64,000 nucleotides of DNA from Lachnospiraceae bacterium (GCA_910573755.1 CAJTBO010000006.1:117332-181331); one strand, 5' to 3'; positions 46,074 to 55,234 are shown, numbered from the stretch's first letter. The notes: generated from the sequence alone by a model not told the origin. Numbers and translations are program-made.

Positions 46074-46256
46074 ATGGCTGAAAAAGAAATGATGCAAAGA
46101 AACATTGAAGATTTTTCAAGAATTCAACGATTTATGTTGTTGACCGACAAAAATTCCGATGCCTATCAGGCCATGAAAGAACGCTATATTGAACTGAAGA
46201 TCATACTGACAGCTTCCGGCATTAACCTTATTGAATTAGACAAGATCAAAGAATAA
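46074..46256 (+). CDS. Small conserved protein, copy 2 (60 aa)
   Basis: A charged helical protein, paralogue of the 63-aa protein at 24963-25154: both contain DF-x2-IQ-x2-MLL, a Tyr/Lys-rich middle and SG(I/V)NL-x3-DKIKE at the end. AGGCGGTGAT precedes the ATG. It is a single-gene transcript. Function is unknown. Confidence 0.75.
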   Translation: MAEKEMMQRNIEDFSRIQRFMLLTDKNSDAYQAMKERYIELKIILTASGINLIELDKIKE

Positions 46257-46308
46257 GAACCTGTATCGGGTGGCGTAACACCACCCGATCAGAAAATGCA
46301 CTCCCCCC

Positions 46309-47868
46309 TCACATCACCAGTTCTATCAGGCTCTCCACATCTGCCCTTTTGGCGATCCGCACCCGCATCCCCTGCTTCTGCGCTTCCCGGGCGGTCATCT
46401 CGCCTATGCAGAGCGCCGTCACCTGCGAAAAATCCATACCGGAAAACAGGGATGCAAAGCCTCTGACCGTAGAGGCACTGGTAAAAAAGACGCCGTCCGC
46501 ACAGGCTTCCCTTACAACATCCGGATCTGCAAATCCGCACGCAATGTCCCCTGCCGATCTCTCTCCCCCTTCCTCTATCTCGCCGCCGCAGGAATCCTTC
46601 CGATCAATACAGTCTTTCCCGCCCTCTATCGTCCGGTAAACCGCCACATCCTTCACGCCAACCTCTTTTTTTTGAATCTCCGTTACCAGCTCCGGATTCC
46701 CGATATCCGAGCGGGCGATCAGCACCTTATCTCCTGCTTCACAGTGCTTTGCCACCAGTGTCCCTAACTCCTTCCCGCTGTAGACCTCAGGCACCAGATC
46801 CGCCATGATCCCGAACTGCCGCAGCGCTCCCGCCGTACCGCTTCCGATCGCCGCAACAGATACGCCGCCAAGCCGCCGCACATCCTTCCCCATATCGAAC
46901 AGTTCCCGCATAAACGCCTCCACGCCAGCCGGAGAAGTAAATACCAGAAAACGATACTCTGCCAGCCGTGAAATCTCCCTGCGCAATGCCGGATCAGGAT
47001 GGATTCCCCTGACCTCGATTGTCGGTAACTCCAACACTTCCGCCCCGAGTTCGCGCAGCCTGTCCGAAAGCTCCCTCCCCCGCTCCTTCGGCCTTGTCAC
47101 AAGAAATCTTTTTCCGAATAGCGGCAGTTTTTCAAACCATTCAAATTCCTCTCCCAGCCGCACCACTTCTCCGACGACAATGATTGCCGGAGTAGAAATA
47201 CTCTGTCTTTCCGCTTCCTGCTCCAGCGTGGCAAGAGTTCCGCTTATTTTTTTCTGTCTGCCGCCGGCTCCCTGCTGCAAAACCGCCGCCGGCATCCGGG
47301 AGTCCATCCCCGCTTCCAGCAGTCCGCTGACGATATGGTGCAGATTTGATATACCCATCAAGAATACCAGCGTTCCACCTGCTTCCTTCAGCGCCTGAAA
47401 ATTGATCTGAAGCGGCCCATGGCTCTTTTGGTGCCCGGTAATGATATGCACCGAAGACGCATGCCGCCTGTGCGTTACCGGAATGCCGAAATAAGCCGGC
47501 ACCGCCGTTGCGGAAGGTACGCCTGGCACTATCTCAAAGGGAATCCGATGCGCTTTTAAAAGTTCCAGTTCCTCCCCGCCCCGTCCGAACAAAAAGGGAT
47601 CTCCTCCTTTCAGCCGCACCACTTTTTTACCCTCCTGCGCCAGAGAAAGCAGGAGGCTGCTGATCTCTTCCTGAGGCATACTGTGGCGTCCTGCCCGCTT
47701 GCCTGCATCGATCCTCTCCGCGGACGGCGGGATCAGCGCAAGTACGGAAAGCCCCACCAACGCGTCATATACAACCGCATCCGCCTGCCCGATCACTTTC
47801 TTTCCTTTTATCGTCAGCAGTTCCACTCCCGAGGGCCCTGCTCCTACAAGCCAAACCTTTCCTGCCAT
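46309..47868 (-). CDS. cobA-hemD: Fused uroporphyrinogen-III methyltransferase and uroporphyrinogen-III synthase
   Basis: A 519-aa fusion. Residues 1-250: SAM-dependent CobA/SUMT domain with KVWLVGAGPSGVELLTIKG, VVRLKGGDPFLFGRGGEE and VPGVPSATAVPAYFGIPVTH, which methylates uroporphyrinogen III to precorrin-2. Residues 262-519: HemD domain (FLVTRPKERGRELSDRLREL, FTSASTVRGF), which closes the ring. I chose the ATG at 47868; a longer frame to 48216 runs through the 35-bp repeats and into hemC and is not real. The HemD part has a Gly/Glu-rich insert near residues 425-450. It follows hemC after a 226-base gap. Confidence 0.93.
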   Translation of the reverse strand: MAGKVWLVGAGPSGVELLTIKGKKVIGQADAVVYDALVGLSVLALIPPSAERIDAGKRAGRHSMPQEEISSLLLSLAQEGKKVVRLKGGDPFLFGRGGEELELLKAHRIPFEIVPGVPSATAVPAYFGIPVTHRRHASSVHIITGHQKSHGPLQINFQALKEAGGTLVFLMGISNLHHIVSGLLEAGMDSRMPAAVLQQGAGGRQKKISGTLATLEQEAERQSISTPAIIVVGEVVRLGEEFEWFEKLPLFGKRFLVTRPKERGRELSDRLRELGAEVLELPTIEVRGIHPDPALRREISRLAEYRFLVFTSPAGVEAFMRELFDMGKDVRRLGGVSVAAIGSGTAGALRQFGIMADLVPEVYSGKELGTLVAKHCEAGDKVLIARSDIGNPELVTEIQKKEVGVKDVAVYRTIEGGKDCIDRKDSCGGEIEEGGERSAGDIACGFADPDVVREACADGVFFTSASTVRGFASLFSGMDFSQVTALCIGEMTAREAQKQGMRVRIAKRADVESLIELVM

Positions 47869-47911
47869 CTTCCGCCTCTTCTCTTCCGGATCTGCAGCAT
47901 TTTCTGCTGTT

Positions 47912-48051
47912 CCCGCATGATACCGGTCACGGCATTTCCACCGCTTCCGCATGATACCAAACCGCGGCATTTCCACCGCTTCTGTATCATACCGAACCCC
48001 AGCACTTCCACCGCTTCTGCATGATACCGAACCACGGCATGCTTCTTTCGC
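47912..48051. repeat. 35-bp tandem repeat, four copies
   Basis: Units start at 47912, 47947, 47982 and 48017, exactly 35 bases apart; the last one is partly diverged. The shared core is CCGCATGATACC, then six variable bases, then CGGCATTTCCACCGCTT. The period is not a multiple of three and the array lies between hemC and cobA-hemD, so it is not coding. GCATG/CATGC arms within the last unit can form hairpins. Confidence 0.85.
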
Positions 48052-48094
48052 ATGCCATATTTCCCCAATTCCCACCTCCGGTAAAAAAACAGAT

Positions 48095-49021
48095 TTACAG
48101 ACAATTCCCGCCGCGCATCTTCTCCGCAAGCTTCCTGCCCAGTTCCTCCGCCTCCGAGCGTTTTCCCCGCATCGTCCCGGTATAGTAATCCCCGATAACC
48201 GCCCTGCCGCATCCATCCGTTCCGGCAGGTTTAAAACCGCTTTCTTTACTGTAATAAAGCCCGGTCAGCACAAGTTCCTCTCCTTTGCACACCGCATAAG
48301 CCGCCACCGGAGAAGTACATCCTCCCCCCAGATGCCTCACAAAAGCCCGCTCCGCCAGCGCCGCCGCCTTTGCCTCCTCATCAAAAAAGCCGCCGAGAAA
48401 TCCATAGTCCATGCCTTTTCTTCCCTGCACCGCCAGAATTCCCTGCCCCGCCGCAGGCAGCATCTCCTCACAGGAAAAATACCGGAATATGCGGCGCTCC
48501 AGCCCGAGCCGCTTTAATCCTGCCGCTGCCAGCACCAGCGCGCTGTATCTCCCCTCTTCCAGTTTCCGCAGGCGGCTGACTAGATTCCCGCGGATCATCT
48601 CCACATTCATTTCAGGATATAATTTTTTAAGCTGCAATTCCCGCCGCAGACTCGAAGTCCCGACCGGCAGTGCCAGATCCAGCCCTTTTGCGTTTTCCGG
48701 AAGCACCAGTACATCGCGCGGATCTTCCCGGCGGGAAAAGCCTAAAACCGGCAGGTTTTCCTCCGCCTCCATCGGCATATCCTTCAAAGAATGCACGGAA
48801 AGCTGCGTCCTGTTTTCCAGGAGCGCTTTATCCAGCTCCTTTACAAACAGCCCTTTCCCGCCAATCTCCTCCAGTCTTTTCTCCAGTATCCTGTCCCCGG
48901 TGGTTTTCATCGTAAGCATCTTCGCCGATATTCCCGGACAGTTTTCCTCTATATATTCCAACAGGATCTTCGTCTGCGCCACTGCCAGCGCGCTCTCTCT
49001 GCTTCCTATTACTATTTTCAT
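48095..49021 (-). CDS. hemC: Hydroxymethylbilane synthase (porphobilinogen deaminase)
   Basis: A 308-aa enzyme joining four porphobilinogen units to hydroxymethylbilane. Conserved features: MKIVIGSRESALAVAQTK, LSVHSLKDMPME, DPRDVLVLPEN, GTSSLRRELQLKKLYP with substrate-binding Arg, and the dipyrromethane-cofactor Cys in HLGGGCTSPVAAY. The frame ends MRGGNCL. It heads the pair hemC and cobA-hemD, which leads to the siroheme/cobalamin branch. Confidence 0.97.
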   Translation of the reverse strand: MKIVIGSRESALAVAQTKILLEYIEENCPGISAKMLTMKTTGDRILEKRLEEIGGKGLFVKELDKALLENRTQLSVHSLKDMPMEAEENLPVLGFSRREDPRDVLVLPENAKGLDLALPVGTSSLRRELQLKKLYPEMNVEMIRGNLVSRLRKLEEGRYSALVLAAAGLKRLGLERRIFRYFSCEEMLPAAGQGILAVQGRKGMDYGFLGGFFDEEAKAAALAERAFVRHLGGGCTSPVAAYAVCKGEELVLTGLYYSKESGFKPAGTDGCGRAVIGDYYTGTMRGKRSEAEELGRKLAEKMRGGNCL

Positions 49022-49084
49022 ATATCTCTACCTGTTTTATCCGCTTTCACAATCTGAATACTGCCGCCTTACTCCCGCTGCTTC

Positions 49085-49672
49085 TCACTTTTCTATATAA
49101 TACCTGACCGCACCCCTCAGCTTCACAGCCGTCTCCGCCGCCAGCACACACAGAATAAAATCCGCCCATACCGTCAGAAGAAAACCGTTCACAAGCAATA
49201 TCCTCCACGTAACCTCCTGAAAGATCAGAAAACGGCAGACCGCATAATAATAAGCCATCCCAACGCTATAATATACCAGCAGTCCGCAGACAGAGATCAG
49301 CAATAACCTTTTAAACCCGGGCGTCCGGAACCATTCGCAGATCCATGCCATAATATAAGAAGCCGCCGCAAATCCGAGTAAATACCCGAAAGTCGGACGA
49401 AGCAGATAAGAAGGCCCCCCGCCCCCGGCAAATATAGGCATTCCCACCAGCCCGGCCAGAAGATATACCCCCAGACAGGTTCCCGCAAGCCGTTTGTTCA
49501 GCATAAGTCCTGCAAGAAGTACAAAAAACCACTGCAGGGTAAAATGCATGGGAACCGGCGCTGTGGGCAGCGTTATTTTAATAAATGCCCCGACAGCGAT
49601 CAGTGTTGCGAACATGCCTCCTGCCGTCAATTCCCGAATACTTAAAAACTGTTCTTCATTTTTTACATTCAT
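49085..49672 (-). CDS. bioY: Biotin transporter substrate-binding subunit BioY
   Basis: A 195-aa membrane S-component of an ECF-type transporter, with six hydrophobic segments. The family motif is split over GLVGMPIFAGGGGPSYLLRP and TFGYLLGFAAASYI. The ECF ATPase/T subunits are not nearby. The ribosome-binding site is weak (AAAGAGAAAAAG). Nothing else here relates to biotin synthesis. Confidence 0.93.
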   Translation of the reverse strand: MNVKNEEQFLSIRELTAGGMFATLIAVGAFIKITLPTAPVPMHFTLQWFFVLLAGLMLNKRLAGTCLGVYLLAGLVGMPIFAGGGGPSYLLRPTFGYLLGFAAASYIMAWICEWFRTPGFKRLLLISVCGLLVYYSVGMAYYYAVCRFLIFQEVTWRILLVNGFLLTVWADFILCVLAAETAVKLRGAVRYYIEK

Positions 49673-49955
49673 CTTTTTCTCTTTCTGTCACTCTCTAACC
49701 GGCTCAGGACTGCCGCTTTTTGCCCCTACTTATTATAAACAGAAAAGCTGTTTCCCACAAGCCTGTTATATCGACGTTCCCTCCCGCAGTTTTTCCATAG
49801 GGCATAACTTCCGCATGCCGGTATTCTCTTTCCCGGTTTTTGCATAATAAAAAGCATCTGAAATTTTTAATTTCCAAATGCTTTCCATTTTTTCCTGTTC
49901 TGTTTTAAAATAAATCTCCCCCATTATATCAGGATTCCATACCCTCCAAAAAGGT

Positions 49956-50600
49956 TCAGGCCAAATCATCGTGCAGGATGTCCTCAGATATCTTCTTTAT
50001 ATGGTCCGAGAAAAAGTTCAGCAGTTTATTTTCCCACAGGACAAGTTCGATCATTTTAATATCTTTACTGTCTTTAAATACGTCCACTGTAAATTTTCCC
50101 ATTTCAGTCCAATCTATTTTTTTCTCTGTGAACTGTTCCCATGAGGGCGGAGCATCATTCAATTCTCCTGAGTAATTATTATATTTTGCAAGTGCTGCAG
50201 ATATATGCAGAGTGTGGTAGGACCCAAGCGAGTCACCGGAACCTTTTCCGGTCGCATCCGCATAACTGCATAGTGCAAACATTTCCATTTCTGTTGCATT
50301 TCGGGGATCTACCTTGCTGATATCAATATTGAAAAACTCCCTCTTTCCGTTATAATTAGATGTAACCTGAATGATCGGCCTATCCGGTGTAGATTCCTCC
50401 AAAAGTACAGCCCTGACTCCATGCCCTATCGCTCCCTTCCCTGCTATGGCTATGCTCAAGGCTTCTCCCTTTTCCTCTTTCTCAACCTTTTCAACTGCAT
50501 TGCCAAAGCTTTCTTCCCCTCCCCGTGAACCTGGGATTTTTCTGTTCATCGGATTTTTTGAGTAATCATATTTGCCATATGGCATACTTGTCACCTGCAT
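49956..50600 (-). CDS. Family A protein, copy A1
   Basis: A 214-aa soluble protein of no recognised family. It begins MQVTSMPYGKYDYSKNPMNR and shares with A3 the blocks GGEESFGNAV, NIDISKVDPRNATEMEMFAL, TVDVFKDS and LLNFFSDHIKKISEDILHD. The ATG at 50600 has AGGAGGTG nine bases upstream. A TGA replaces the TGG found in A3 and cuts the C-terminus by nine residues; TFLEGMES can still be read past the stop. It ends the tandem array. Confidence 0.7.
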   Translation of the reverse strand: MQVTSMPYGKYDYSKNPMNRKIPGSRGGEESFGNAVEKVEKEEKGEALSIAIAGKGAIGHGVRAVLLEESTPDRPIIQVTSNYNGKREFFNIDISKVDPRNATEMEMFALCSYADATGKGSGDSLGSYHTLHISAALAKYNNYSGELNDAPPSWEQFTEKKIDWTEMGKFTVDVFKDSKDIKMIELVLWENKLLNFFSDHIKKISEDILHDDLA

Positions 50601-50665
50601 TGCATTAAACACCTCCTGATACATAAAATTATTTTTGTTCCCTGATCCATTTTAGAATTCAGCAT

Positions 50666-50716
50666 ATAAAAAGCGGCAAAATCCCCAGTTTCTTCCTTCC
50701 GTGGAAATTTCGCCGC
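50666..50716 (-). terminator. Terminator between B1 and A1
   Basis: Stem GCGGC...GCCGC (arms at 50673-50677 and 50712-50716, extended by A/T and wobble pairs) followed by five T on the minus strand. It stops transcription from B1. The same structure lies at 53875-53925. Confidence 0.7.
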
Positions 50717-50798
50717 CAAATTTTTCCCTTTCCGGATATTTATCATTTCATTCCGGCTTCAGTCAACATATAGGACAGTGAACAATTTTACACACCTC

Positions 50799-52028
50799 TT
50801 ATGCATTCTGCTCTTCTTTCCTTTTCTCCAGCCAGATCTGTCCCTTTTCCTGATCCTCTTCTCCTTCCCCCTCCTTCTTTTCCTCAGGCGTCCTGTCTAC
50901 ACCGTTACGCTCGTCGATCAGTTCCTCCACCTCATCCGCAAGTTCCTGAGATGTCTCATTGATGCTGCTCTGCCGTGCCTCCCCCATGGCCGCATCGGCT
51001 GCCGCCTGCATCATGCCGTCTTTCGTCTGCTGCAGGCTCTGAAGCGGATTATCCTTAATATGCTGCAACTTAACATCCCGCATATCCCGCAGGACCTGCG
51101 TGCCGAAACTTCCAAGAATATAAGCGTCCTCGAGTTTTACTTTTACCTCGCTCCGAAAACTCTCCATCGCCTCTTCCAACTCCCCGACCGTGAAAGATTC
51201 GTCCCAGACAGCAACCTTAAGCATCCTGCTTTTTTTCAGCAGATTTTGGGCAATGCCGTCCGCTTTGGAAAGGAAGTAGTGCCCGCCATCACTGACCACA
51301 TCTGACAGCTCTTCCACACCTCTTTCATGGTTCAGGGAAGATTTCATAAGTCCTGCTGCCGAATTATGTATCGCATCACTTGCCGAATTCTCCGTGCCTG
51401 ATGCATTGTTGTCCTCATCTTCCACTCTGTTGTTTTTCTGTTCCTCCTCCGCCTTCTTCGCTTCTTCCACCGTCTTGAGCATCGTTATCAGATCCCGATT
51501 ATTTTCATTAATCTCTTCCTGATGCCGGGATGTCCGCATAGCTGCCGCCTGCTGTGCCTCCTTCAGCCTTTTCAAGGCTTCTTCCGACTGAAAGTCCTTC
51601 TGTTCCTGCATTTCTTCCTGCAATAACTGCTGTTGTTTGACAACCTCTTTCATCAACGGGTTATTATATGCCGAACTATTTATCATCTCGCCATAGGCGG
51701 CATTCATAACTTTTATCTTCAGATCGATTTCATACTCCAGTTCGTAATAATATCCATATCTGATTTCTCTTTCCCGATGAACTTCCTCCATCTGGCGCAG
51801 CAGCATCTCCACCTTTTCGTTGTGTTGTGTACCCTGAATCCCGACATCTTTCGGGCTTTCCTCCCCCGTCTGCCCCTCGAGCAGTTTTCTTCCCTCCTCG
51901 GAAATCGAAACCTCATATCCGGGACCGAACAGATCGTCCGCAGACTGTATCTGATCCCCGGTTTCTGGAATATTCTGTTCCGGCGTCATCATTCCCACAG
52001 GAATGCCTCCGATTCCACCGATTTTCAT
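50799..52028 (-). CDS. Family B protein, copy B1
   Basis: A 409-aa soluble coiled-coil protein. It begins MKIGGIGGIPVGMMTPEQNI, contains the motif YEVSISEEGRKLLEGQTG (about residues 38-55), a long Gln/Glu/Lys helical region, HNSAAGLMKSSLNHERGVEE, and a Glu/Lys-rich tail. No signal peptide or membrane segment. GGAGGT stands upstream of the ATG. The ends are nearly identical to B3, the middle more diverged, a sign of gene conversion. The family was not recognised. Confidence 0.75.
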   Translation of the reverse strand: MKIGGIGGIPVGMMTPEQNIPETGDQIQSADDLFGPGYEVSISEEGRKLLEGQTGEESPKDVGIQGTQHNEKVEMLLRQMEEVHREREIRYGYYYELEYEIDLKIKVMNAAYGEMINSSAYNNPLMKEVVKQQQLLQEEMQEQKDFQSEEALKRLKEAQQAAAMRTSRHQEEINENNRDLITMLKTVEEAKKAEEEQKNNRVEDEDNNASGTENSASDAIHNSAAGLMKSSLNHERGVEELSDVVSDGGHYFLSKADGIAQNLLKKSRMLKVAVWDESFTVGELEEAMESFRSEVKVKLEDAYILGSFGTQVLRDMRDVKLQHIKDNPLQSLQQTKDGMMQAAADAAMGEARQSSINETSQELADEVEELIDERNGVDRTPEEKKEGEGEEDQEKGQIWLEKRKEEQNA

Positions 52029-52060
52029 ACCAAACTACCTCCATTCCTTTGAATATTTTC

Positions 52061-52076
52061 CGCAATTCCGTTTGCG
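52061..52076 (-). promoter_or_regulatory. Conserved leader hairpin before B1
   Basis: CGCAA/TTGCG stem with a 6-base loop, inside a block conserved upstream of all three B genes; it lies about 33 bases before the start codon. Confidence 0.45.
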
Positions 52077-52135
52077 TGGTATAACTCAACCATTATATAT
52101 ATCGTCATATACTCTTGATCACCAAATGAAAGAAA

Positions 52136-53383
52136 TCAATATTTCTCTTTTCTGCCTTCCTGTTTCAGCAGTTCCTCCTGCATTTTCTCCCGCTCTTCTT
52201 CCTCTTTCTTCTTCTCCTCCGAAGTCTTGTCTATATCATTACGCTCGTCGATCAGCTTCTGCACTTCTTCCGCAAGCTTTCCGGATGTTTTATTAAGAGC
52301 GCTTTGTCTTGCCTCTCCAAGAGCAGCATCAGACGCCGAGAGCATCATACTCTTTTTCGCCTCTGACACACCCCCCAGCGGATCATTTCCCGCATGTTGT
52401 ATTCTGGCATTCCGCACATTCCGCAAGACATCCATCCCAAAACTTCTGCTGTATTTAACGTCCCTGTAATTCGACTTCATCTCTTCCCGGAACTTCAACA
52501 TCATCTCTTCGATCTGCTCATCCGTATTAGCCCCATTGTCAAGAACCGCCCTGATATCCTCAGTTTTTTGAAGGACACTTTGGGTAATGGCATCCGCCAC
52601 ATCAAAGTAAAACCGTCCGGACTCACCGGCGCTCTCCAGCATTTCCTCTACGCCCTTCTCACGATCTGCCGAAGACATCATAAACTGCATCACTGAGTTT
52701 CGGATTGCATCACTCCCCGAACTCCCTGCGCCGGATGAATCGCTGCCGCTCTCTTTCCCCTCACTCTTTGGTCCATCCTCCGCTTTCTCCGATTCCTCTA
52801 TCGTCCTGAGCAATGTCACCAGATCCCGGTTATTTTCGTCAATTTCCTCATTACACCGGACAGACTGCCGCATAGCCATCTGCTGCGCTTCCATCATCCT
52901 TCTTTTCGCTTCCTCTGTCTGGAAATCTTTCTGCTCCTGCATAGCTTCCCGCAAACTTTTCAGTTCCTTGACAGTCTCCTTCATTGCTTTCTTTATGGCG
53001 TCCTGATTCTTACTACTATTATACTCCTCATCTATTTTCATCTCCTCTTCCCACGAAGCATAGGACGCGTTTAACGCTTTTATCTTCTCGTCAATTTCAT
53101 TCAGTTCCTCACGATATCCTTCTCTTATTTCCATAGCCAGATCCGCTTCATCCTGCTGACGGAGCAGCGCTCTCTCCTCCCTGACACTTTGGACATTCCG
53201 CACACCTGCCCCTGACTGCGCCGTCTGCAGACCGCTCAGGTTTCTGCCCTCCCGGGAGATCGTAACTTTGCATTCAGGACCGAATATGCTGCCCTCGGAC
53301 TGCATCTGATTCCCTTTTTCCAAAATACCTTTTCCAACCGTCATCATCCTTGCGGCATTTACTGTGATCGCCTTGATCTGCAT
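52136..53383 (-). CDS. Family B protein, copy B2
   Basis: A 415-aa paralogue of B1 and B3, more diverged. It begins MQIKAITVNAARMMTVGKGI and keeps ECKVTISREGRNL, the Gln/Glu-rich coiled coil, SDAIRNSVMQFMMSSADREK and EARQSALNKTSGKLAEEVQ. The ATG at 53383 has GGAGGTATT upstream; a longer frame to 53404 includes the ribosome-binding site itself. It is followed by B1 after 107 bases. Confidence 0.75.
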   Translation of the reverse strand: MQIKAITVNAARMMTVGKGILEKGNQMQSEGSIFGPECKVTISREGRNLSGLQTAQSGAGVRNVQSVREERALLRQQDEADLAMEIREGYREELNEIDEKIKALNASYASWEEEMKIDEEYNSSKNQDAIKKAMKETVKELKSLREAMQEQKDFQTEEAKRRMMEAQQMAMRQSVRCNEEIDENNRDLVTLLRTIEESEKAEDGPKSEGKESGSDSSGAGSSGSDAIRNSVMQFMMSSADREKGVEEMLESAGESGRFYFDVADAITQSVLQKTEDIRAVLDNGANTDEQIEEMMLKFREEMKSNYRDVKYSRSFGMDVLRNVRNARIQHAGNDPLGGVSEAKKSMMLSASDAALGEARQSALNKTSGKLAEEVQKLIDERNDIDKTSEEKKKEEEEREKMQEELLKQEGRKEKY

Positions 53384-53415
53384 ATTGCAATACCTCCATT
53401 CCATTGAATACTTTC

Positions 53416-53431
53416 CGCAATTCCGTTTGCG
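53416..53431 (-). promoter_or_regulatory. Conserved leader hairpin before B2
   Basis: Same CGCAA/TTGCG stem as before B1 and B3, at a similar distance from the start codon. Confidence 0.45.
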
Positions 53432-53446
53432 TGGTACAACTCTATT

Positions 53447-53809
53447 CTATATATCGTCATGTGAACTTTCTTCCAAAATAGAAATGATCATAAAATCTCT
53501 CTTCAAAGTCCCACTTCCCTCCAGAAAAAGAACTTTACGGTACAGTACAATTCCCCCTACGCCGGATATGATCTGGACAATCGGGTTATCCGGTGTAGAA
53601 CTTTCCGGAAGCATGGCGATCAGCCCATAGTCCATTCCGCCTTTACCCGCAACTAATGGCAGATTTAATTGCTTCCCCTTTTCTTCCTTTTCAGCCTTTG
53701 TCACAGCATTACCAAAGCTTTCTTCCCCTCCCTGTGATCCTGGGACTTTTTTGTTCATAGGGGTTTTTTGGTAATCATATTTGCCATATGGCATACTTGT
53801 CACCTGCAT
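53447..53809 (-). pseudogene. Family A protein, truncated copy A2
   Basis: A 120-codon frame. The first 85 or so residues match A1/A3 (MQVTSMPYGKYDYQKTPMNK, GGEESFGNAVTKAEKEEKG, STPDNPIVQIISGVGG); after GVGG the sequence switches to an unrelated tail (IVLYRKVLFLEGSGTLKRDF) that ends shortly before B2. The conserved C-terminal two thirds are missing. A ribosome-binding site and start are intact, so a short protein could still be made. Confidence 0.7.
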
Positions 53810-53874
53810 TGCATTAAACACCTCCTGATACATAAAATTATTTTTGTTCCCTGATCCATTTTAGAATTCAGCAT

Positions 53875-53925
53875 ATAAAAAGCGGCAAAATCCCCAGTTT
53901 CTTCCTTCCGTGGAAATTTCGCCGC
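53875..53925 (-). terminator. Terminator between B3 and truncated A2
   Basis: Identical to the structure at 50666-50716, offset 3,209 bases: GCGGC/GCCGC stem with five T following on the minus strand. Confidence 0.7.
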
Positions 53926-54007
53926 CAAATTTTTCCCTTTCCGGATATTTATCATTTCATTCCGGCTTCAGTCAACATATAGGATAGTGAACAATTTTAC
54001 ACACCTC

Positions 54008-55234
54008 TTATGCATTCTGCTCTTCTTTCCTTTTCTCCAGCCAGATCTGTCCCTTTTCCTGATCCTCTTCTCCTTCCCCCTCCTTCTTTTCCTCAGGCGT
54101 CCTGCCTACACCGTTACGCTCATCGATCAGCCTCTGCACTTCTTCCACCAGTTTTTCGGACGTTTTATCAATACCGCTCTGCCGCGCTTCTCCAAGTGCG
54201 GCATCAGATGCCGCCTGCATCATGCCGTCTTTTATCTGCTGCATGCTCTGCAGCGGATTGTCCGCTATACGCTGCAATTTAACGTCCCGCATGTCCCGCA
54301 GAACCTGCGTCCCGAAGCTTCCGAAGATATATGCCTCTTCACAATTTGTCTTCACTTCACTCCGAAAACTCTCCATCGCCTCTTCCAACTGCCCGATCGT
54401 GAAAGACTCATCCTGAACAGCAACCTTAAGCAATTTGCTTTTTTTCAGAAGATTTTGGGCAATGCCGTCCGCTTTGGAGAGGAAGTAATGCCCGCCATCG
54501 CCGACCATATCCGACAATTCTTCCACACCTCTTTCATGGTTCAGGGAAGACTTCATCAGTCCTGTTGCTGAATTATGTATCGCATCACTTGCCGAATTCT
54601 CTGTACCGGACGCACTGCTATCCTCGCCTTCCACGCTGTTGTCTTTCTGCTCCTCCTCTGCCTTTTTCGCTTCTTCCACAGTCTTGAGCAAAGTCACCAG
54701 ATCCCGGTTATTTTCATCGATCTCTTCCTGATGCCGGGATGTCCGCATAGCCGCCGCCTGCTGTGCCTCCTTCAGCCTTTTCAAGGCTTCCTCCGCCTGA
54801 AAATCTTTCTGCTCCTGCATCTCTTCCTGCAATAGCTGCTGTTGTTTAACGACTTCTTTCATAAGCGGATCGTTATATGCCTTGCTTCTATTCATACTTC
54901 CATAGGCGGCATTCATGACCTTTATCTGTTTTTCAAGTTCTTCCAGTTCATCATAATATCCGTTTCTGGTCTTTCCGGCCTGCTGATCTTCCTCCAACTG
55001 GCGCAACAACATTCTCGTCCCTTCGTCAAGTTGTATGCCCTGACTCCCGGCATCTTTCTGAGCTTCCTCCCCCGTCTGCCCCTCGAGCAGTTTTCTTCCC
55101 TCCTCGGAAATCGAAACCTCATATCCGGGACCGAACAGATCGTCCGCAGACTGTATCTGATCCCCGGTTTCCGGAATATTCTGTTCCGGCGTCATCATTC
55201 CCACAGGAATGCCTCCGATTCCACCGATTTTCAT
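54008..55234 (-). CDS. Family B protein, copy B3
   Basis: A 408-aa paralogue closest to B1: the first 55 residues (MKIGGIGGIPVGMMTPEQNI, YEVSISEEGRKLLEGQTG) and the last 25 are the same, the middle differs in many places. Features are as in B1: no signal, coiled coil of Gln/Glu/Lys, C-terminal charged tail. GGAGGT stands upstream of the ATG. Confidence 0.75.
   Translation of the reverse strand: MKIGGIGGIPVGMMTPEQNIPETGDQIQSADDLFGPGYEVSISEEGRKLLEGQTGEEAQKDAGSQGIQLDEGTRMLLRQLEEDQQAGKTRNGYYDELEELEKQIKVMNAAYGSMNRSKAYNDPLMKEVVKQQQLLQEEMQEQKDFQAEEALKRLKEAQQAAAMRTSRHQEEIDENNRDLVTLLKTVEEAKKAEEEQKDNSVEGEDSSASGTENSASDAIHNSATGLMKSSLNHERGVEELSDMVGDGGHYFLSKADGIAQNLLKKSKLLKVAVQDESFTIGQLEEAMESFRSEVKTNCEEAYIFGSFGTQVLRDMRDVKLQRIADNPLQSMQQIKDGMMQAASDAALGEARQSGIDKTSEKLVEEVQRLIDERNGVGRTPEEKKEGEGEEDQEKGQIWLEKRKEEQNA

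Noticed and set aside
47912..48051. CRISPR array
   Set aside because: The units are joined directly with a 35-base period and have no unique spacers; no cas genes are near.
47869..48216. Long N-terminal extension of the cobA-hemD frame
   Set aside because: It runs through the 35-bp repeats and into hemC in another frame, is Arg/Cys-rich, and lies before the conserved CobA start with a suitable ribosome-binding site at 47868.
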